Assembly: GCA_019135895.1 (NCBI GenBank)
Contig: JAGVVH010000372.1
Coordinates: forward strand, 1 to 43,499
DNA from: Bacteroidota bacterium
GTDB taxonomy: Bacteria > Bacteroidota > Bacteroidia > Bacteroidales > WCHB1-69
Length of the DNA: 43,499 bases
Direction of reading: 5' to 3'
Part shown: piece after piece, positions 30,551 through 40,166 of the stretch
How positions within the stretch are numbered: position 1 is the stretch's first letter
Layout of the letters: each line of letters opens with the position of its first letter
Position numbers and translations under genes: made by a program
The notes under the pieces: model-generated
The model's database searches: none
What the model was told of the DNA's origin: nothing
The model's input: only the letters and a program-made list of their open reading frames with translations

Positions 30551-33500
30551 TATACCCTTATTTTAGATTTAATACCATTCCTGTAAATAATCTTATAATC
30601 ACTCATATAGTTTGTTTCGCCTTTTTTCCTTGTGTTTCTTTCTATATTGCGTAAATATCCATTTGTCCCGGTCATGTCAAGAATTTCTGATTGTTGATTC
30701 ATTGCATACTTAGCAAGTAACCGTTGCGTCTCATCATGTGGAATAAATTCTCCGGCAGGGAAATAAGATATTGTCTCTTCCTTTGGAGTAAGGAACGCCC
30801 GTTTTTTCTTATCAATAAACAATTCTTGTCCCTCTTCAGATACTTTTGCCGTACCTCCTTTGTGTTGACCACCTTCAACGTATGCAGGGATCGGTTCTGC
30901 TGCGATGGCTGCCAATGAAATCCCTCCGGCAATTAATCCTGCAATAGCCATTGGATCTGCGGCTAAAGCTTTTGGCGTTAGTTCAAGCATTGTCATTAAA
31001 ACATTAAACCCAGACTGTAATTTTTGAGCATTAGCTTGTTTCTTCTTTATTTCGACTTGTTTTTTCTCATATTTCTTTTCAGCCATTATCTTTGCTTCAA
31101 CGCTTGCCCCAGCATAAGTAGACTCCATTTCGTATGCTTTTTTAGCAGCTTGCAATTGTTTCTCATATAAATTATTAATAAAGTCAAACAATGCATTATA
31201 AATTTCAGAAACTGCATTTAACCAATCGACTAATTCTGCTGTTTGGTCGTCGTTAGCTTCTTTTGAATGCTCTATAAGCAAATCCTTATATCGGCTTTTT
31301 AGTTCCAACAATCTTTCTTCTTCTTCCTTTTTAGCTTCATACGTTAAGTTGCTTGATTCTATGGATTTTTCTGATGCTAGAATTAAATTTTCAAGTTCAT
31401 TCTCTGCTAATTCACGCTGCAATGCCTCAATTTTACGGTTATTAAGTTTTCTGACATTTATCTGAGCCAAAGCTGTCTCTTTTGAAGCTAATATCGCTTC
31501 TTGTGCAAGTCTATCATTTTCTTTCAATGTAATATCTGACAATATCTTGGCCTTTTCTTGTGCTATCTTTTTATCAGATTCTGCTTGTCTAATTTGCTCA
31601 TCCGTTGCCTCATTATTCATTTCTTTAGTAAAATCAAGCTGTTCATTGGCTATTTCATTCAAGGTTACAGCCGTAGCTCGTTTTATGTTTTCAATTTTTA
31701 CTGCATCCCCTTTGGCTGCTTCAATTTCTTCGTTGGAAATAACTTTTATTAGGTCTATAATTTTTTTATTTAACTCTTGTCTTACTACTATTAATTTTAC
31801 AGCTTGTTCTGCCTCAAATGCCGCTATTTTATTGTTTTTTTCAGATTCAAGTAGTTTTTCATCAGCATTTGTCTTTTCAACAAATTTAAGCCATTCGTTC
31901 TTCTGCATCATCTGAAACTTAATGACATCTTCAGCATTTTTTAGTTTAAGTAACGCAAGCCGATTATCATTAAGTTCTTCTTCCTTAGTTTGTCTCCCAC
32001 CTTTCGTTGGTTCTTCATCTTCCCCAACCATTTGTTTATATAACTCCCGTTGTTTTATAATATTTTTCATTGCGGCTCCCTGGTCTTCTAAGGATTTCTG
32101 AATTTTTTTATCTGTTTTATTAAGTTGTATGGTTTTTATTGCAAGAAGAGCTATATATTGCGGAGATCCTGCTTTTATCAAGTTACGTATTGCTGTAACT
32201 TGTTCTCTTAATGCATCAGACTTAGCTCTTAATAATTTTTCCTCCTCTTTTAAATCAACAAGTCTTTGTTCTTCATCTACTATTGCTTTATATGCTTCTT
32301 CACTTACGGATAACGCATCAAGTTCTTTTCTTATGTCTTTATACGCTACTGAAAGTTGGTCTAATGTTAATGTCTCTGCACTTATGTTTTTAAAATGGTT
32401 TGGATATAGTTTAATAAGCTCTTTTTTAGCAGCTAATTGTTCCGCTATTGGCTTTTTACTATCAAGAATAGTTTTATTTAATAGTTCAAGTTTAGCTTTT
32501 TCTTCAACGGCAGATTTTGTAGCATTTATTTGTGTTTTATGTAATGCTTCTTGAACATATTTGTTTGAATCAAGAGCTTTCTCCAATTTAAATAATGATT
32601 TAACAAAAGCTGTTATTTCCTTATTAAAAAGCATAAAGGCAGTTATAGCTAATACAATAAAAGATTGAACGGAGAATATACTTTTACCAACTTGCTTCCA
32701 TACAGGAACACTCTGTTTCCCTGCTGCATTTAATTCCATCGTTGCTAATTTTGCCGCCTTTATCTCATCAATAAGATATGGAAAGTTGTTCGATATAGCT
32801 GCAATAAACATTTGAGGGCCATAAGCCAATGATGGTAATTCTCGAATTAATTGCGTCGTTTGAAATGCAATTCCATTAAATTCATGCTTTACTTTTTTGC
32901 TCCCTGAAACAACTCCACCTTGAGACATAGCATATTCTACCATTGCTTGCTTGTTGTTCTGTACGGTCAAGAATAATTCTTTATATCGCTTGGCTTGCTC
33001 TGGAATAAGAACATTAAGCTTGTTCATTTCTGCTTGCAAAATTTTATTCTCAACAGTTAACTGTGCTATAGATCCTTTTTCTAAACTATTAGATTGTATT
33101 AATAGTTTTTTATTTGCAATTGCCTGTTTTTCTTCTAATAACCTAGCCTTTTCTTGTGCCAATTGTTCTTTTCTTAGCCTTATTTCTTCTTTTAATGCTT
33201 GCTTTTTGGCTAATGCCTTTTCCTTTTCTATCCTTATTTCCTCCGTGTTTTCCTTTTTTAATTCCTGTAACCTTTTAACTTGTTTTACATATTCTTCATC
33301 TTGTCTTTTTATTCGCTTTGCTTCTTCTTTTTCTACTAAGGCTAGTATTCTGGCGTGTTCTTTCTCTACGGCAGTTAAATTTTTCCTAGTTTCCCCATAT
33401 CTCACTGCCCCACTAACGGCTTCATTATATGTTGTTCCTCCAAGAGATGATCCCAATTTTTTAGACGAATCAATAACTTCTTTTATTGATGTTTTTAGTC

Positions 33501-33585
33501 CTTTTAATAATTCATTGATTTCCTTAATGTCACTGTTTACTCCATTGACATCAATTATACTGCCTTTACCAATTACATCGCTCAT
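30550..33585 (-). CDS. Tail tape measure protein
   Basis: The 1011-residue product is dominated by long charged coiled coils (about 80-215 and 430-760). A hydrophobic segment lies near 295-320 (SFIVLAITAFMLF) and a second, Ala/Gly/Ile-rich one near 875-895 (AIAGLIAGGISLAAIAA). This layout, length and position after the tail tube and chaperone genes are those of a siphovirus tape measure protein, which sets tail length and may help DNA cross the membrane. Confidence 0.9.
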   Translation of the reverse strand: MSDVIGKGSIIDVNGVNSDIKEINELLKGLKTSIKEVIDSSKKLGSSLGGTTYNEAVSGAVRYGETRKNLTAVEKEHARILALVEKEEAKRIKRQDEEYVKQVKRLQELKKENTEEIRIEKEKALAKKQALKEEIRLRKEQLAQEKARLLEEKQAIANKKLLIQSNSLEKGSIAQLTVENKILQAEMNKLNVLIPEQAKRYKELFLTVQNNKQAMVEYAMSQGGVVSGSKKVKHEFNGIAFQTTQLIRELPSLAYGPQMFIAAISNNFPYLIDEIKAAKLATMELNAAGKQSVPVWKQVGKSIFSVQSFIVLAITAFMLFNKEITAFVKSLFKLEKALDSNKYVQEALHKTQINATKSAVEEKAKLELLNKTILDSKKPIAEQLAAKKELIKLYPNHFKNISAETLTLDQLSVAYKDIRKELDALSVSEEAYKAIVDEEQRLVDLKEEEKLLRAKSDALREQVTAIRNLIKAGSPQYIALLAIKTIQLNKTDKKIQKSLEDQGAAMKNIIKQRELYKQMVGEDEEPTKGGRQTKEEELNDNRLALLKLKNAEDVIKFQMMQKNEWLKFVEKTNADEKLLESEKNNKIAAFEAEQAVKLIVVRQELNKKIIDLIKVISNEEIEAAKGDAVKIENIKRATAVTLNEIANEQLDFTKEMNNEATDEQIRQAESDKKIAQEKAKILSDITLKENDRLAQEAILASKETALAQINVRKLNNRKIEALQRELAENELENLILASEKSIESSNLTYEAKKEEEERLLELKSRYKDLLIEHSKEANDDQTAELVDWLNAVSEIYNALFDFINNLYEKQLQAAKKAYEMESTYAGASVEAKIMAEKKYEKKQVEIKKKQANAQKLQSGFNVLMTMLELTPKALAADPMAIAGLIAGGISLAAIAAEPIPAYVEGGQHKGGTAKVSEEGQELFIDKKKRAFLTPKEETISYFPAGEFIPHDETQRLLAKYAMNQQSEILDMTGTNGYLRNIERNTRKKGETNYMSDYKIIYRNGIKSKIRV

Positions 33586-34301
33586 CTCTTTTTCTCCTTT
33601 ATTGCTTCTGTTTCAGCCCTGTGCTTCTCTTTCATGGAACTAAGAATTCCAACCCATCTTGAAAGTGTTAATTCATTTATTCTTAACTGATAGCCTAATT
33701 GTAATTCAACTATTGCTATCATTTTTTCAAAACTTGCAGACTCTTTTTTATTCTCTTTCTGATGCTTTGCATCCATTAAATTAATAGTCGTTTTTTTCCT
33801 GTTTATAGCCGCTTTAATAGATTTTATACTGTCGGTAGGAAAACCCATTTCTTCCAATACTGCAATTCCTTCTTCGTCTCCTAATCCTATTAATTTAATG
33901 GATGCCTCGGCTCTTAGTATCTCATTCTCAATTCTGATTTTTTCGTTTATATAGTTGATAAATTCAGTCCAACTATTTTTATTCACATTTGAATAATAGT
34001 AATCTAAAAGGTCATTCCAAATCTCATTCAGATTCAGATATTTTAACTTTAGCTTCTTTGCCTTGGGCTTTCTTAATAGGCTTAGATTGCCCGTCTCCAT
34101 TATCTTGAAAAACGTCTCCATCTTCAACTTCTGGGGTGTATTGTACAACTTCGACTCCTCTTTTTTTCGCCTTGATGGAGCTAAATAAGTAGATATTAAT
34201 GCCTTTCCAAACAGCCTCATAAATCCTTTGACATTCCTTTGTTTTCTGGGCTTCAATTTTTGCAAGGATGCGAACATGTTCAATGTCTTTAAATTTTTCA
34301 T
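33582..34301 (-). CDS. Second tail assembly chaperone-like frame
   Basis: The frame is open for 239 codons, but its first 93 or so overlap the 95-residue gene in another frame. No ATG, GTG or TTG lies near the end of that gene that could start only the downstream part; the nearest ATG is 68 codons into the frame. This suggests a frameshifted fusion, as in lambda gpG-gpGT, though here a +1 shift would be needed. The body (EIWNDLLDYYYSNVNKNSW onward) is helical and precedes the tape measure gene. Confidence 0.55.
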   Translation of the reverse strand: MKNLKTLNMFASLQKLKPRKQRNVKGFMRLFGKALISTYLAPSRRKKEESKLYNTPQKLKMETFFKIMETGNLSLLRKPKAKKLKLKYLNLNEIWNDLLDYYYSNVNKNSWTEFINYINEKIRIENEILRAEASIKLIGLGDEEGIAVLEEMGFPTDSIKSIKAAINRKKTTINLMDAKHQKENKKESASFEKMIAIVELQLGYQLRINELTLSRWVGILSSMKEKHRAETEAIKEKKR

Positions 34302-34311
34302 TTATTTTCAT
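34024..34311 (-). CDS. Small tail assembly protein (first frame)
   Basis: The 95-residue product begins MKINEKFKDIEHVRILAKIE and ends in an acidic and Lys-rich tail (EVEDGDVFQDNGDGQSKP). It lies between tail tube and tape measure genes, where tail chaperones are found, and overlaps the 33582 frame. It may be the short product of a frameshift pair. Confidence 0.6.
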   Translation of the reverse strand: MKINEKFKDIEHVRILAKIEAQKTKECQRIYEAVWKGINIYLFSSIKAKKRGVEVVQYTPEVEDGDVFQDNGDGQSKPIKKAQGKEAKVKISESE

Positions 34312-34322
34312 AATACAAGATA

Positions 34323-34751
34323 TTAAATTTTTGCTATAATTGCTTTAACTAATTTCACTCTCCATTCCCCTATTTTTTGATTCAAATTATCTGGCTGTAG
34401 TTTGAATATGTTTTTACTATATACCCCCTCTAATTTCCCTTCTTTTTCCTTATCGTCTGACCCTATTTTAATGCCGCTTTTATTTACTTTAGCATACATT
34501 TTTGATTGGAACTTACCTGTTTTATAAAGATCTGCATTAGGTGTAGCATGATAAGTTGGCCTGGTTTGTTTCCATTTGAGGTATTTTTCAGAGTATTTTC
34601 CTGTTACTTGACCTGTAGATAATTCTCCATCCCTTAATTGTTCTTTATTTAAGTCTACTATTTCACTAGCAGATTTTTCTATTATTGGCAGTAGTAACCC
34701 CCAAACATCTATGCTTTTCAGCTTATTTTGCATTTCAGTTATTGTTGCCAT
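34323..34751 (-). CDS. Head-tail or tail protein (142 aa)
   Basis: I chose the ATG at 34751 (MATITEMQNKLKSIDVWGLL) because the longer frame would run through the terminator hairpin upstream. The sequence with LSTGQVTGKYSEKYLKWKQT resembles small phage proteins that act at the tail or its end. No known motif settles the role. Confidence 0.6.
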   Translation of the reverse strand: MATITEMQNKLKSIDVWGLLLPIIEKSASEIVDLNKEQLRDGELSTGQVTGKYSEKYLKWKQTRPTYHATPNADLYKTGKFQSKMYAKVNKSGIKIGSDDKEKEGKLEGVYSKNIFKLQPDNLNQKIGEWRVKLVKAIIAKI

Positions 34752-34763
34752 ATCCAATATTTT

Positions 34764-34797
34764 AATAAAAAAAGAAAGGGCAGGCAAACGCCCGCCC
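34764..34797 (-). terminator. Intrinsic terminator after the tail tube gene
   Basis: On the minus strand GGGCGGGC and GCCTGCCC pair (one G/T) around a GTTT loop, followed by a T-rich run. It may reduce downstream expression relative to the abundant tube protein. Confidence 0.75.
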
Positions 34798-34814
34798 AAT
34801 TCCGTGAAGGTATA

Positions 34815-35738
34815 TTAAGACGCAATGGTTACGGTAGCACTTCCAGTCGAGATTATCAAGTAATCTCCAAATTCAGAAACCATAGAAGCTGGTGGTACAA
34901 GATCTATTGTTCCTGTAGCAAATGCGGCTGAAGAGGCAAAGGTATAAGTCCCATCGTTATTATCAGTCATTGAAGTTGCAGCGCCAGTAAGGCTAACCGC
35001 AAAATCTGACTGTAAAATGCCAACAACAGCTACTTTGGAAATAGTTCCATCAGAAGCTAATCCAGAAGAGCTATAAACACGAACAACAACAGAGCTTGAT
35101 GTTGGAGTCCCAACTACTTCAAGTGTTACATCTGTTAATGGTTCTAATGCCAATGGACTCCAACTCATAGGGATAAAAGAACCATATACGTTCCATTCAC
35201 GTTCGTCGTTATAGTCAACTTCAACCTTTGATAATGAAGGAGTACCTGCGGATGCATCAACAAACGACATTTTGAGCGGATTAATCATGGCTATGGATAA
35301 TCCCTTGATTTTACCCGATTCAACTGTTCCCATTAGGTTGCTATCTTCATCTATGAGAAATGCCCTTAACGCTGCATTTCTGAATGATTGAAGCTTTTTA
35401 TGAACATCAAATGGAACATTCCAAGAGTAAGTAAACCTGTATTCCCCTGAACGAGTAAACGTTCTCCTTTGAGTGTCACTCTCGTTGTAGGTAGGTTCTA
35501 GTGAGTTATCTTCGTAGGTATTAAGATTCGGCATCGGGAATACCTGACCAGCCTTAATGCCTGCAACCCAATTGGCTTTTACCGCAGCGTCTTCTGCATC
35601 ATCAAACGAAAAGTCAGAAGTAGTGAATATCACTCCTTTTAAAGCCTTAAACGGGTTATTTATTTTGCAACCACCACGCCCCAAATTTGCTAAGTTTGAA
35701 ACATCTGTCGTAGTTACACAAAGTCGTCTAACTGTCAT
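34815..35738 (-). CDS. Major tail tube protein
   Basis: The 307-residue product begins MTVRRLCVTTTDVSNLANLG. A beta-rich N-terminal tube domain (about 1-200) is followed by an Ig-like C-terminal domain (about 200-307, Thr/Ser/Val-rich). Better codon balance and a terminator just after it fit a highly expressed structural gene. Its place after the connector genes agrees. Confidence 0.75.
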   Translation of the reverse strand: MTVRRLCVTTTDVSNLANLGRGGCKINNPFKALKGVIFTTSDFSFDDAEDAAVKANWVAGIKAGQVFPMPNLNTYEDNSLEPTYNESDTQRRTFTRSGEYRFTYSWNVPFDVHKKLQSFRNAALRAFLIDEDSNLMGTVESGKIKGLSIAMINPLKMSFVDASAGTPSLSKVEVDYNDEREWNVYGSFIPMSWSPLALEPLTDVTLEVVGTPTSSSVVVRVYSSSGLASDGTISKVAVVGILQSDFAVSLTGAATSMTDNNDGTYTFASSAAFATGTIDLVPPASMVSEFGDYLIISTGSATVTIAS

Positions 35739-35750
35739 TTTATAAGTATT

Positions 35751-36290
35751 TTAAATTGTTTTCAATCTGTAATTTAATACTTCACACACATCATTAGTAT
35801 AAGTAACTCCAAATGTTATTGCAAAGTTTACCCAAGGATGCATATCTCTGAATTTAATTCTTTCTGTATCCATTCCTTCAAAAACATCTTCAAAAGAAGT
35901 AATGATTTCTCCCTCTCTATCTGATAGTATTCTAGGAGTAATTGCCCGTAATACCATCATAATAGATTCTTCATCCATCCGTTCTTCTCTTTTATATATT
36001 TCATCAAGATTTAAAGAGCAAATAAGCTTGATTTTTGTATTTATAAAGGTCAGCCCGTCTCTGTTTTCAGAAGCTATAAATCCAAATGTAGCACTATATT
36101 TATCATCTATAAACACTTCTTTGTATTCTCCTGAGTAATCGTATGCTTCTGCTATTTTAATATTATCCCTATTATTAACGAACAACTTACCGTGAATGGC
36201 AGTATTTGGCCAACCTATTAACTCCAGTGCTTCCTGAAATTTGTAGATTTGCTTTTCTATGCCTACAGGGTGTTCTTTAGCAAATATCAT
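35751..36290 (-). CDS. Tail completion / terminator-like protein
   Basis: The 179-residue alpha/beta product starts MIFAKEHPVGIEKQIYKFQE. Position between a connector-type gene and the tail tube suggests the protein that closes the tube end. It overlaps the upstream gene by 4 bases. Confidence 0.55.
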   Translation of the reverse strand: MIFAKEHPVGIEKQIYKFQEALELIGWPNTAIHGKLFVNNRDNIKIAEAYDYSGEYKEVFIDDKYSATFGFIASENRDGLTFINTKIKLICSLNLDEIYKREERMDEESIMMVLRAITPRILSDREGEIITSFEDVFEGMDTERIKFRDMHPWVNFAITFGVTYTNDVCEVLNYRLKTI

Positions 36291-37324
36291 CTTAGTGTTA
36301 CTTTAGATATTCTTGGTTTATAAAACAATGCTCCCTTAATGTTATTTATTTCATTTGCTAACTTAGTCTGAACCCCGTCTATTTTTAAATCAGGATTGCC
36401 TAATAATTGGAAATCTACATCTTCAACAGATGCTATAGCTAATCTTTGTGTGGAATTACTTCGATTACTATACTTTATTTTAAGCAAAACAATCTCGTGC
36501 ATTTGATGCTGAATTGCTTGCCAAAACATACTTTTGTTATTAATCACTAAATCCGTATAGTCATTGAATATGCTGACTCCGATATTAAGTCCAAAAGTTT
36601 CCGAAATTAAATCCACTGTATCAACATCAATAGTAGTGCCTGAGATATCCCCATTCATTTTCATTGTCTCAATGTCGAAATAAGGAGAATAAACACCAAC
36701 ATTGGAGCTTGCTTTGTCTTTTTTATAAGCACTTACCGAACCTAATACACTATCATAATATCCAAGATAGAATAACCCTCCCTTATACGCAGAATCATCT
36801 GCAATAATCCAATCAAGTGCTACTATAGTAGACTGACCTGCCACAGTAGTAACTTCTTTATATTCTATTGGAGTATTCGGCATATTTGAGTTAAATAAAT
36901 AAAGATTAAAAGTACATGTACCATCAAAACTTAATTCAACCCAAGGTATTTTAATCGTGTGATCTTTAAGAACTGGGGTTATTTTAAAACCGACGAACTT
37001 GTTATATTTAGGAACGGTATTTTTAAAAGATTTTTCCTGCGGATAAAGATTAACTGATAATACAAAATCATGTTTCCCTTCAAATACCTTATTGACAGCC
37101 TGCAATACGGCCTGTTGTCTCATGGTAACTAAAAGGTTATCAATGTCTTCGTCGCTTAATGTCTTGTCATTTTGTATATTCTTAATGATTTCAACGTCAA
37201 TTAACGGAGATATATCTTGAAAATACAATCCTGAATTTGACTTTTTATTGTCAAGAGATAGGCTTTCTCCTCGAAAACCTATCTCATTCGACATTAGTAA
37301 TGTTATTTTATCCGCACGAACCAT
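36287..37324 (-). CDS. Head-tail connector-region structural protein
   Basis: The 345-residue product has no known catalytic motif. A helical part (about 30-90, with SDEDIDNLLVTMRQQAVLQA) is followed by a beta-rich body. It lies between the capsid-associated gene and the likely tail completion gene. It could be an adaptor or a decoration protein. Confidence 0.55.
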   Translation of the reverse strand: MVRADKITLLMSNEIGFRGESLSLDNKKSNSGLYFQDISPLIDVEIIKNIQNDKTLSDEDIDNLLVTMRQQAVLQAVNKVFEGKHDFVLSVNLYPQEKSFKNTVPKYNKFVGFKITPVLKDHTIKIPWVELSFDGTCTFNLYLFNSNMPNTPIEYKEVTTVAGQSTIVALDWIIADDSAYKGGLFYLGYYDSVLGSVSAYKKDKASSNVGVYSPYFDIETMKMNGDISGTTIDVDTVDLISETFGLNIGVSIFNDYTDLVINNKSMFWQAIQHQMHEIVLLKIKYSNRSNSTQRLAIASVEDVDFQLLGNPDLKIDGVQTKLANEINNIKGALFYKPRISKVTLR

Positions 37325-37325
37325 C

Positions 37326-37760
37326 TTATTTCCATATTCTGGTTTTCACAAAATCTACGGTTGCACTATCTCCATCAATCACGTATTGCAGATACTGATA
37401 CTTTTGAAGAGTGGTATGTTGTGTAAACGCAATAGTCGTATCGGCAGTAGTACCTTTCCAGACAACGGCAGAACCGATATTCGCATAAGAATCAGAGTCC
37501 CACAACTTACCTTTCAACTGAACCGAAGCACCTTTTGTTACCGCAGTAGACTTCAATTTCACAACCCCATCATAGTAGAACTTGTCGATGGTTTTAAAAT
37601 TGATCGAGTAGGTCAAAAGTGTATCCGTTCCTAATAGGGCAAGGTCTCCATTATAGAGATCCGCATAACTAGGAGAAACCACGCTTTTATTCACCGTGTG
37701 TTGCGAGTAGCCAACTGTGGCCAAAGCAACAAATACTAAAATTACGATAAACTTTTTCAT
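37326..37760 (-). CDS. Secreted-type protein next to the capsid gene
   Basis: I chose the ATG at 37760, four bases after the capsid stop, because it opens with a clear signal peptide, MKKFIVILVFVALATVGYSQ. The mature part (about 124 residues) is beta-rich. An export signal inside the head gene block is unexpected. It could be a decoration protein, or an envelope protein expressed late. Confidence 0.75.
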   Translation of the reverse strand: MKKFIVILVFVALATVGYSQHTVNKSVVSPSYADLYNGDLALLGTDTLLTYSINFKTIDKFYYDGVVKLKSTAVTKGASVQLKGKLWDSDSYANIGSAVVWKGTTADTTIAFTQHTTLQKYQYLQYVIDGDSATVDFVKTRIWK

Positions 37761-37764
37761 ATTA

Positions 37765-38853
37765 TTAAGATTGAGTTCCTGATGCGCCAATTCCAAAACC
37801 ATAAATAACAGAATCAGTTTTACCTGACCATATCCCAGTAGCCCTTGCAGCACTTAATGGTGCTTGTACAAATGCAACATCAAGAGAAACCTCGATTTCC
37901 AGTTGAATATCTTGGGTAGAACCTCCTGCTAAGCTTTTGTCTGCACGAGCAGAGTATGCTGAAATAGCAAAATCCAAATTGTACGATACGTCGCCTTTAT
38001 TATCATATACTGGAACTTGTAATGAACCAAAATCACCAACATTTGAGTTCATTGCTTTTTCTGGATCAATCGGTTTACGGTTTTTTACCGGAATCCAAGG
38101 CACAATACCACATTGCCCCATTGAGAATGCAATAGCTGCTCCTTCTCTGGATGCATCAATCTCGTAAGAGGTGTTTGCCACCCTCATGCCGTTCAACATG
38201 GGGGCAAGGTTAACCGCATTACCAGAACCTTGCGCTGTTTGGAACAAGTATTGCTGGAAGGCTAAACTGTCGGCAATAACCATAATATCGTTGCGATAAA
38301 GATTGTTAGCCATCGAAGTTTTGATACCTTGGAAAAAAGAATCTTTCTGCAACTTATCCACTATCATCTGATAGTTTACGTCATCCCATGTTCCACCAAG
38401 AATACGTCCTTGGTTTATTTGGGTATATTCAGCTTTCAGTTTAGCCAATAAGTTGGCTTCGTGACGCTCCAATAAGTAAAGGATGCATGAACGAAGGTCT
38501 GCATTGTATTGTTCCTGGAAAGAAAATACGTTGTTAAGGCCACGATCCATGTTAATACCGAATGTTTCAGTATAAGTTTGCCAAGTAACGCTAACTTCTT
38601 TGCTGTCGCCTGAATCACCTGTGTGATTGTGTGCACGAGACGTACCAGAACCTTTAGCCTTTCTAATAGGTAAATATGCTTTTGGGGTTTGTGATTCGAT
38701 CTTACGTACCACCGACAAAACTGGGTTTGTCATTTCCCCATTCATCATAGTAGATAACACGGCTGTGTCTGGCAAACGCCATTCACCGGCTTGCATAGAA
38801 GCTAAGAATTTAGCCTGTGCATCTACAAGTAACGAAGGATTATAAATACTCAT
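37765..38853 (-). CDS. Major capsid protein
   Basis: The 362-residue product begins MSIYNPSLLVDAQAKFLASM. It resembles capsid proteins of Bacteroidales phages in size, in TNPVLSVVRKIESQ and the SGTSRAHNHTGDSGDSKEVS region, and in position after the scaffold. Its base composition is richer in G and C than its neighbours, in keeping with strong expression. Confidence 0.85.
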   Translation of the reverse strand: MSIYNPSLLVDAQAKFLASMQAGEWRLPDTAVLSTMMNGEMTNPVLSVVRKIESQTPKAYLPIRKAKGSGTSRAHNHTGDSGDSKEVSVTWQTYTETFGINMDRGLNNVFSFQEQYNADLRSCILYLLERHEANLLAKLKAEYTQINQGRILGGTWDDVNYQMIVDKLQKDSFFQGIKTSMANNLYRNDIMVIADSLAFQQYLFQTAQGSGNAVNLAPMLNGMRVANTSYEIDASREGAAIAFSMGQCGIVPWIPVKNRKPIDPEKAMNSNVGDFGSLQVPVYDNKGDVSYNLDFAISAYSARADKSLAGGSTQDIQLEIEVSLDVAFVQAPLSAARATGIWSGKTDSVIYGFGIGASGTQS

Positions 38854-38923
38854 CTTACTTTAAATTTAGTTTAACAATCATTTTTACTTTTAGGCACGGC
38901 CCAATATCTTTACAGCACTGCTG

Positions 38924-39763
38924 TTATTTTTTCGTGTATTCAGTATAACGTTTGAGACCTTCTTGCGACATCGGATCAATACCTTCATCTTTTAGCTTTT
39001 TAAATGCTGCCTCAGAAGTTAATCCTAGAGCATTGTTTCGCTTTATAATTTGTTGTCTTCCACCGTCGACATTATTTACAAGACCCGCCTTTTCGAAAAA
39101 TACTTTAAGAGTGTCTTCTAAAGTCAATGGTCTCGATGCTCCGTCTATGTACATCTTACCCGTCTTCCGGTCTCTGTACACAGTATTCCCATCTTCGTCT
39201 TTGTCTGCAACAACACCTGCCTTTACCAAGGTAAGGGCATATTCGGTTTGTATTTGAACCGACTTAGGAATAGAAGCCATTATCATTGTGTTTTCTGCTT
39301 CCTCCTCCATTCGCTTGATTTTTTCATCAAGGGTCAATGCCAACTGTTCCTTTTCTGATAAAACAGACTCATATGTTTGTGTCATACTTTCATATTTAGT
39401 CTTCCAATCTAAGGCGCTTTGCATTGCACGTTCAAGCTCCTCTGTGGGCTTAGGGTTCTTGTATTGCTCTTCTAACTGTGCCTTAATAGCATCCTTAATT
39501 TTTGCTGCCACTAACTCTGGTTTTTTCTCCCCTTCATTAAGTGTAACACCTGCAATTTTTGCAATTTCTTTTACCCCTATTTCAATGCCTGCACCTCTAA
39601 TCTCATTTAGTTTAGCTGTATAATCATCTGGGTCGATCAATTTTCTACCCCCAAGATTAAGGTCAAACTTTACCTCATTCTCTCCGAATACTTGATTCAT
39701 CTTTTCAAGAACGTCTTCACCGAAAACGGTCTTGATTACTGTTGCATCTTGTTCGTGTAGCAT
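38924..39763 (-). CDS. Scaffold-type protein
   Basis: The 279-residue product, read from MLHEQDATVIKTVFGEDVLE, has a charged helical middle (about 100-170, with LDEKIKRMEEEAENTM) typical of scaffolding proteins. It precedes the capsid gene. An alternative start at 39787 would add eight residues overlapping the upstream gene. Confidence 0.7.
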   Translation of the reverse strand: MLHEQDATVIKTVFGEDVLEKMNQVFGENEVKFDLNLGGRKLIDPDDYTAKLNEIRGAGIEIGVKEIAKIAGVTLNEGEKKPELVAAKIKDAIKAQLEEQYKNPKPTEELERAMQSALDWKTKYESMTQTYESVLSEKEQLALTLDEKIKRMEEEAENTMIMASIPKSVQIQTEYALTLVKAGVVADKDEDGNTVYRDRKTGKMYIDGASRPLTLEDTLKVFFEKAGLVNNVDGGRQQIIKRNNALGLTSEAAFKKLKDEGIDPMSQEGLKRYTEYTKK

Positions 39764-39764
39764 A

Positions 39765-40166
39765 TTATTTTTCTCTAATTGACTCAATTAGTTTTTCGCG
39801 CCCCATCACTTGATAACTCTTAATACCGAGTTCTTTTGCTTTTGATTTTAATTCATCATCAGTCATCAACTCTAAGTCGTTAGGCAATTCATCAACTTTA
39901 GCTGCTTTTTTCTCGTTTACTTTTTTTTCTTCTTTAAGCACATAAATTTTACCATCTGGAGTAACCTTAGATGGAACATCGTTACCGTCTTTATCTTTAA
40001 TGAACCCGCAAAGTTCGGCAACATCAGATTCTGTTAATCGGCACTCCCTGTCAAACCCAAGTTTTGGATCGTAAGAAGGATTACCATTTTCATCAAGTTT
40101 GATTTTCCCATTGGAATAATCTTTGGCTGCAAAATACCTAACGTAGGTCTTCTTGTAATCTTCCAT
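39765..40166 (-). CDS. Head-associated protein with SAP/Rho-N-like end
   Basis: The 133-residue product begins MEDYKKTYVRYFAAKDYSNG. Its last 35 residues (MTDDELKSKAKELGIKSYQV) form a short two-helix pattern like SAP, HeH or Rho-N domains, which often bind nucleic acid. It overlaps the portal gene by 29 bases. Confidence 0.65.
   Translation of the reverse strand: MEDYKKTYVRYFAAKDYSNGKIKLDENGNPSYDPKLGFDRECRLTESDVAELCGFIKDKDGNDVPSKVTPDGKIYVLKEEKKVNEKKAAKVDELPNDLELMTDDELKSKAKELGIKSYQVMGREKLIESIREK

Noticed and set aside
31547..31915. Plus-strand frames opposite the tape measure gene (also 32129-32554 and 32951-33643)
   Set aside because: They are antisense shadows of the coiled-coil coding sequence, with Ser/Phe/Cys-rich products.
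38870..38923. Terminator between scaffold and capsid genes
   Set aside because: A short ACAGCA/TGCTGT palindrome is present, but it is not followed by a T-run on the transcribed strand.
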